IMG/VR virus record: IMGVR_UViG_3300034407_002608
Coordinates: 1 to 23,760 of that record
From: a virus
Reading direction: 5' to 3' (one strand)
DNA length: 23,760 nucleotides
Shown here: in pieces, positions 20,256-23,760 of the stretch
Layout: every line of letters starts with the position of its first letter
How positions within the stretch are numbered: position 1 is the first letter of the stretch
Made by a program: the position numbers and the translations under genes
Notes under the pieces: generated by a model
The model's database searches: none
The model's input: only the letters and a program-made list of their open reading frames with translations
Told to the model about the DNA's origin: nothing

Positions 20256-21611
20256 TTATAGAAGGTTTAATACTTCGAATGATCTGTAGTAAGAGTTAGT
20301 TGAAGTTGCTGCCAAGCCAGAAGCCGGAGTAGCACCTACGAATGGGTTTGAAACCATACCGTATCGTGTTTTGAATCCGATTTTTGGTTGGAAAGTATCT
20401 TCACCAACAGCACGAACCATCTGCAATGGAACATAAGGACAATAGAATACACCAGCGTCAAAAGGATTAGTTCCTCTATAACCGACTGTACAATATCCTT
20501 CACCAGCAGTTACGCCAGAAGGTCTTGTAGACACACTTGCGTAATATGGATCGATATACACTTTTAGGCTGCCGTTAAGAACACCAGCGAAAGTGTTTCC
20601 AGTGTCATCAACATTTAAGTTTGTTGATAATGCTGGAGTGTAATCTAATACACCAGCCATTGCTAGAGCAGAAGCTACATCAGACGAACAAAGAATAAAG
20701 TTACCTTTACCTCTTCGTGTTTGTCTTGCAATAACATTTGCGTTTCTTTCAATGTGGTACATAAGACCTTTGAATTTCTCAACTGACCATCTTCCTGAAG
20801 AATCTGTATCTAAGTTGAATTGACCGTCAACAGCTGTTCCTGTTAGGTTTGCTTCTGAAGCAACACCTTCGATTTTAGCTTGGTCATTAACAGTTCTAAC
20901 AACTTCTCTGTTGATTTCCGCGAGGATTTCACCAGATAGAATGTTAGCTAATTCTGTTTCTGCATCTAAGCCGTGAATAGCTTTGAGGTCTTGTGCGAGT
21001 TCGATTGTGTACTCAGCTTTTAGCGCTCTGCTTTTAGCTGTAACTGTAGCTTTTTCAATCGTGAACGACATCTCTGGGATTGTAGAATCAATCTCAGCAG
21101 TTGCTGTTGCAACTCCTGTACCAGTTGTGTAACCAGTTTGGATAGCTGTGTTAGCTGAACCAGATGCAAATGGATCTGATCCCGCGTGTGTACCTGTACC
21201 AGCGAAGTCTGTATCAGCTTCGTTGAACATGGCTTCTGTTCTATCTACAGCAGTAGTACTGTCAACATATCTAGCTTTCATAGCAAAGATAAGTCCAGTA
21301 GGTCCTGTCATAGGTTGAACACCACAGATATCGTAGGCTACCAAGTTTGGCATTGCTCTACGAACTAGAGATATAAGAATTGGATCCCAGTTAGCAGCAG
21401 TTGCTGTAACACCACCAGGTGCTCCAGCTACAGTACCAGTACCAGCTCCAAGGGCCTCATTCATGGCTCCTCTTTCTTCTTGTATCGCTCTTTCTTGGTT
21501 TTCAAGAATAACGGATGTTACAGCTCTTTTGTAGCTATCTTCAATCTTAGGAAGATCAGCATGCTCAAGGACTGGTGCCCATTTTTCTTGTAAGTTTTCT
21601 GACATAAACAT
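20256..21611 (-). CDS. 23: Major capsid protein gp23
   Basis: This 451-aa protein is the T4 gp23-type major head protein. The N-terminus (SENLQEKWAPVLEHADLPKIEDSYKRAVTSVILENQ) and the block AANWDPILISLVRRAMPNLVAYDICGVQPM are typical. The prohead protease site is probably MNE|A at residues 50-53, which would remove the first 52 residues during maturation. The first ATG has AAGGAG 10 nt upstream; a second ATG two codons later is less well placed. Length is below T4 gp23 (521 aa), as in marine relatives. It lies 24 nt after gp22, with a strong terminator downstream. Confidence 0.97.
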   Translation of the reverse strand: MFMSENLQEKWAPVLEHADLPKIEDSYKRAVTSVILENQERAIQEERGAMNEALGAGTGTVAGAPGGVTATAANWDPILISLVRRAMPNLVAYDICGVQPMTGPTGLIFAMKARYVDSTTAVDRTEAMFNEADTDFAGTGTHAGSDPFASGSANTAIQTGYTTGTGVATATAEIDSTIPEMSFTIEKATVTAKSRALKAEYTIELAQDLKAIHGLDAETELANILSGEILAEINREVVRTVNDQAKIEGVASEANLTGTAVDGQFNLDTDSSGRWSVEKFKGLMYHIERNANVIARQTRRGKGNFILCSSDVASALAMAGVLDYTPALSTNLNVDDTGNTFAGVLNGSLKVYIDPYYASVSTRPSGVTAGEGYCTVGYRGTNPFDAGVFYCPYVPLQMVRAVGEDTFQPKIGFKTRYGMVSNPFVGATPASGLAATSTNSYYRSFEVLNLL

Positions 21612-21635
21612 TGTTTATAGTCTCCTTATTTAAGT

Positions 21636-23033
21636 TTACTTGTCTAACGAAGCAAACTTGGTTAAAGCCGCAGTATATTGTGCCATGCCTTCATTAACTG
21701 GTTGAGCTACATCGCCCGCTCCAGAAAAATCTGCATCTTCACTAACTACAGCGCTATCGTCTGAGACAGCTTCAACTTTACCAGTTCCGAAATATGATTC
21801 TTTAAGAGTAGAAACTTTCTCTACGAATGTTTCTTGGTCTTCGAAATCTACATCTTCTGCTAGTTGTTTTAGCTTCTCAATTTGTGTATCAGCGAGGTCT
21901 TTAGACGCTTCGTTGATAATTTTTTCTCTTTGAAGTTCTTCGATATCTTGTTGAGCTGTGATGTTGCTAGCAACTTCTTCGTTCAACTTATCTTCCATCT
22001 CATCAAGTCTGTTTGCTAGTTCTTCAACTACATCAAACTTGTCTTCTGGAACTTCAACATAATGTTCTTCAAACAGTTGTTTTAAACCACTAATGAAGTC
22101 TTCTGTCAATTCAGATTTTAATCCTCTTTCGATAGCTAACTCATTATCTGATACCCAGCTTTCAGAAACATAGTTTAAGTAAGAATCAACTTTCTCTGTT
22201 AAATCATCTTTGATTTCTTCGATTTTTTGTGTTGTTTCTTCTTCTAACTTAGCTTCAACTTCAGTCATTTGTTCTTTGACTTTAGCAGCTACGGCAGCTT
22301 CGAAAATAGTTTTAGCTTTCGCTTTGAATTCTTCACTCAAGTCTTCATCAGCAACTAGTGCATTGATGTCGTCTGTCATGTCGATTTCAACTTCTTCTTT
22401 TTTGACTTCTTCGTCTTCTTCTTCATCATCCATATCGTCCATTTCTTTCTGATTTTTAGATGATTTAGCTTCTTCAACTGAATCGTCAGCATCTTCTTCT
22501 ACTTCTTCTTTTTTAGTAAAGAGTTTAGTAATTTCAGATACTTCTAAATCTTTTAATGCTTCTACTACTTTTCTAATAGTAGCGTTACGCGTAAGTGACT
22601 CGGCTTTGCCGTCATCGCCATCTTCTTCTGACCATTTTTCTGCAACTTTTGAATACATAGCTTGTAGTTCTTCACCTGACATTTTCTTCATGTGATCTAC
22701 AGCTGCTTTCATCATTTCAGCTTTAGTCATGTCGCCACCCATTTCTAAAACAGCTTCGTCTTCTGATTCTGTTTCTTCTTGGTTGACAGCTTTACCCTTT
22801 TCTACCTTTGTTTCACCATCTGAAACGACTTCCATAGAATCACCAGAAGGAGAAGCGTTAGTTTTTGGAGCTTCTTTAGTAGAATCTCCAGCAGCTTTAG
22901 CTAATTCTGATGCTTTCTTTTCAGCGTCTTTGTCTGATCCAACATCGGAAGGGCTCACATCAGCACCACCCTTAGGTAACTTTGCAGCTTCCTCGGACAT
23001 TACTTCTGTTATTGTGTTTTCTAAACTTGACAT
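21636..23033 (-). CDS. 22: Prohead core scaffolding protein gp22
   Basis: This 465-aa protein is the internal scaffold that shapes the prohead and is degraded by gp21. It is extremely acidic and helical, with an Ala/Lys-rich N-terminus (EEAAKLPKGG...), a Glu/Asp run in the middle (DDMDDEEEDEEVKKEEVEID) and long coiled-coil stretches (EVEAKLEEETTQKIEEIKDDL). It is longer than T4 gp22 (269 aa), mainly through the acidic N-terminal half. Position between 21 and 23 and the GGGAG site before its ATG support the call. A late promoter lies 43 nt upstream. Confidence 0.92.
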   Translation of the reverse strand: MSSLENTITEVMSEEAAKLPKGGADVSPSDVGSDKDAEKKASELAKAAGDSTKEAPKTNASPSGDSMEVVSDGETKVEKGKAVNQEETESEDEAVLEMGGDMTKAEMMKAAVDHMKKMSGEELQAMYSKVAEKWSEEDGDDGKAESLTRNATIRKVVEALKDLEVSEITKLFTKKEEVEEDADDSVEEAKSSKNQKEMDDMDDEEEDEEVKKEEVEIDMTDDINALVADEDLSEEFKAKAKTIFEAAVAAKVKEQMTEVEAKLEEETTQKIEEIKDDLTEKVDSYLNYVSESWVSDNELAIERGLKSELTEDFISGLKQLFEEHYVEVPEDKFDVVEELANRLDEMEDKLNEEVASNITAQQDIEELQREKIINEASKDLADTQIEKLKQLAEDVDFEDQETFVEKVSTLKESYFGTGKVEAVSDDSAVVSEDADFSGAGDVAQPVNEGMAQYTAALTKFASLDK

Positions 23034-23075
23034 TAGAATACTCCCTTTAAAAATATATTTTTAAACTTTAAATAG

Positions 23076-23083
23076 TATTTATA
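23076..23083 (-). promoter_or_regulatory. T4-type late promoter TATAAATA, before gene 22
   Basis: An exact TATAAATA on the minus strand lies just past the gp21 stop. Transcription would begin near 23070 and give a leader of about 35-40 nt with a GGGAG ribosome-binding site, as expected for strong late expression of the scaffold and capsid genes. Confidence 0.85.
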
Positions 23084-23085
23084 TA

Positions 23086-23748
23086 TTATAAATTTTTCAG
23101 AAAGTCATTAAATACATTTAATTTAACTTCCTGTAACTTTTGTGTTCTAGCTCTGGCTATTGAATGTTTATATTCTTCAATTTTCTGAGCCTTAATCACT
23201 CCATTATCCCAAATCCACTCAACACCTTCCATGACACCATCTACGAAAGCGTCTGGAGCTGACGGATCAGCGACTATATCAGCAGCGGTTGCCAACTGAA
23301 AATCTGATTGAACCATTTGAACTCCGCCCTTAGCGTTTGAAGCTTTTAATGATCCCATACCTCTACTAGAAACACCAAGTCTAGCACCATCATCAAGAAG
23401 GTTTTTGACTATGTTACCCATAGGAGTACTTAAAATTTTAGCTTTTCCAACGAAATTATTTCCGTCTTCATATAAATCTGTTATTAGATGAGATGTTCTC
23501 TCTAAATTAATTGTTGGTCCTTCAGGATGTCCTAATTCACCATAGGCTCTGTTATTATCAATATACTCTTTAGTATATCTCTTAACTTCTTTCTGCATTA
23601 CCTCTTTTGGGTATACACGACCATTTTTGTTTTTAACTTCTGTCTGAAGCATAACACCTTCGATATAGGCATTCTTTTTACCTGTCTTAGAATCTACTTC
23701 GACTAGATAATTTACATCATCGGACCATTGTTCTGATATTAATTTCAT
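23086..23748 (-). CDS. 21: Prohead core protease gp21
   Basis: This 220-aa serine protease (T4 gp21: 212 aa) cleaves scaffold and capsid proteins during head maturation. The fold pattern of the herpes/T4 maturation protease family is clear: YIEGVMLQTEVKNKNGRVYP, then GELGHPEGP with catalytic His74, and GVSSRGMG with the Ser at 127-128. The ATG is preceded by GAGGT. It starts the order 21-22-23 and ends 3 nt before the late promoter of gene 22. Confidence 0.96.
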   Translation of the reverse strand: MKLISEQWSDDVNYLVEVDSKTGKKNAYIEGVMLQTEVKNKNGRVYPKEVMQKEVKRYTKEYIDNNRAYGELGHPEGPTINLERTSHLITDLYEDGNNFVGKAKILSTPMGNIVKNLLDDGARLGVSSRGMGSLKASNAKGGVQMVQSDFQLATAADIVADPSAPDAFVDGVMEGVEWIWDNGVIKAQKIEEYKHSIARARTQKLQEVKLNVFNDFLKNL

Positions 23749-23760
23749 TTTTACCTCTTA

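Noticed and set aside
22380-22510. Tandem repeat in gene 22
   Set aside because: The GAA/GAT-rich tract is low-complexity acidic coding sequence without a fixed repeat unit.
22729-23064. 111-codon plus-strand frame opposite gene 22
   Set aside because: Ser-rich product is the antisense shadow of the acidic scaffold codons, with no ribosome-binding site or coding neighbours on that strand.

Overview
The window is a stretch of a T4-like myovirus genome. It is AT-rich, roughly one third G+C by eye, and every gene I accept lies on the minus strand, so transcription runs from high to low coordinates. Recognisable T4 core genes appear in the order 21-22-23-(3)-uvsY-uvsW-55-47-46-45-44, interleaved with accessory genes (CobS-like AAA+ protein, peptide deformylase, 2OG-Fe(II) oxygenase). 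This order and accessory set are typical of marine T4-like phages such as those of cyanobacteria and SAR11. The host itself is not shown by the sequence.

Layout in transcription order. (a) 23.7-20.2 kb is the head module: prohead protease gp21, scaffold gp22 and major capsid gp23, with a T4-type late promoter (TATAAATA) before gp22 and a strong intrinsic terminator after gp23. (b) 20.2-12.3 kb starts with a second late promoter, a small unknown gene and a tail-tube-fold protein (probably gp3). Then come recombination and late-transcription genes: UvsY, UvsW, late sigma gp55, the Mre11/Rad50-like pair gp47/gp46 and peptide deformylase. (c) 12.3-7.7 kb holds a 2OG oxygenase, a 60-aa protein, a metallopeptidase-VWA protein and a CobS-like AAA+ ATPase. 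The last three each have a copy of the same promoter. (d) 7.7-5.1 kb is a chain of small overlapping genes, including two tiny membrane proteins that would be missed by a length cut-off. It also contains a long imperfect RNA hairpin, tRNA-Thr(UGU), tRNA-Ala(UGC), a SET-domain protein and a 163-aa conserved phage protein. (e) 5.1-3.1 kb carries a DUF3310 protein, sliding clamp gp45 and clamp-loader subunit gp44. (f) 3.1-0 kb is a tightly overlapping cassette queD-queE-(two small membrane proteins)-queC-folE, which together encode the GTP-to-preQ0 pathway. It sits directly behind gp44, where gp62 is usually found.

Working together: clamp and clamp loader, recombination proteins and gp55 couple replication to late transcription as in T4, and gp21/22/23 build the head. 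The preQ0 cassette most likely feeds 7-deazaguanine modification of phage DNA or of tRNA. The transferase that would place preQ0 in DNA is not in the window.

The least ordinary signals are regulatory. Two repeated promoter families have conserved spacers, and at several promoters the -10 box ends only 5-6 nt before the start codon, which predicts leaderless mRNAs. There is also a structured RNA at 7103-7184 and a strong excess of the palindrome TCGCGA in the non-structural genes.
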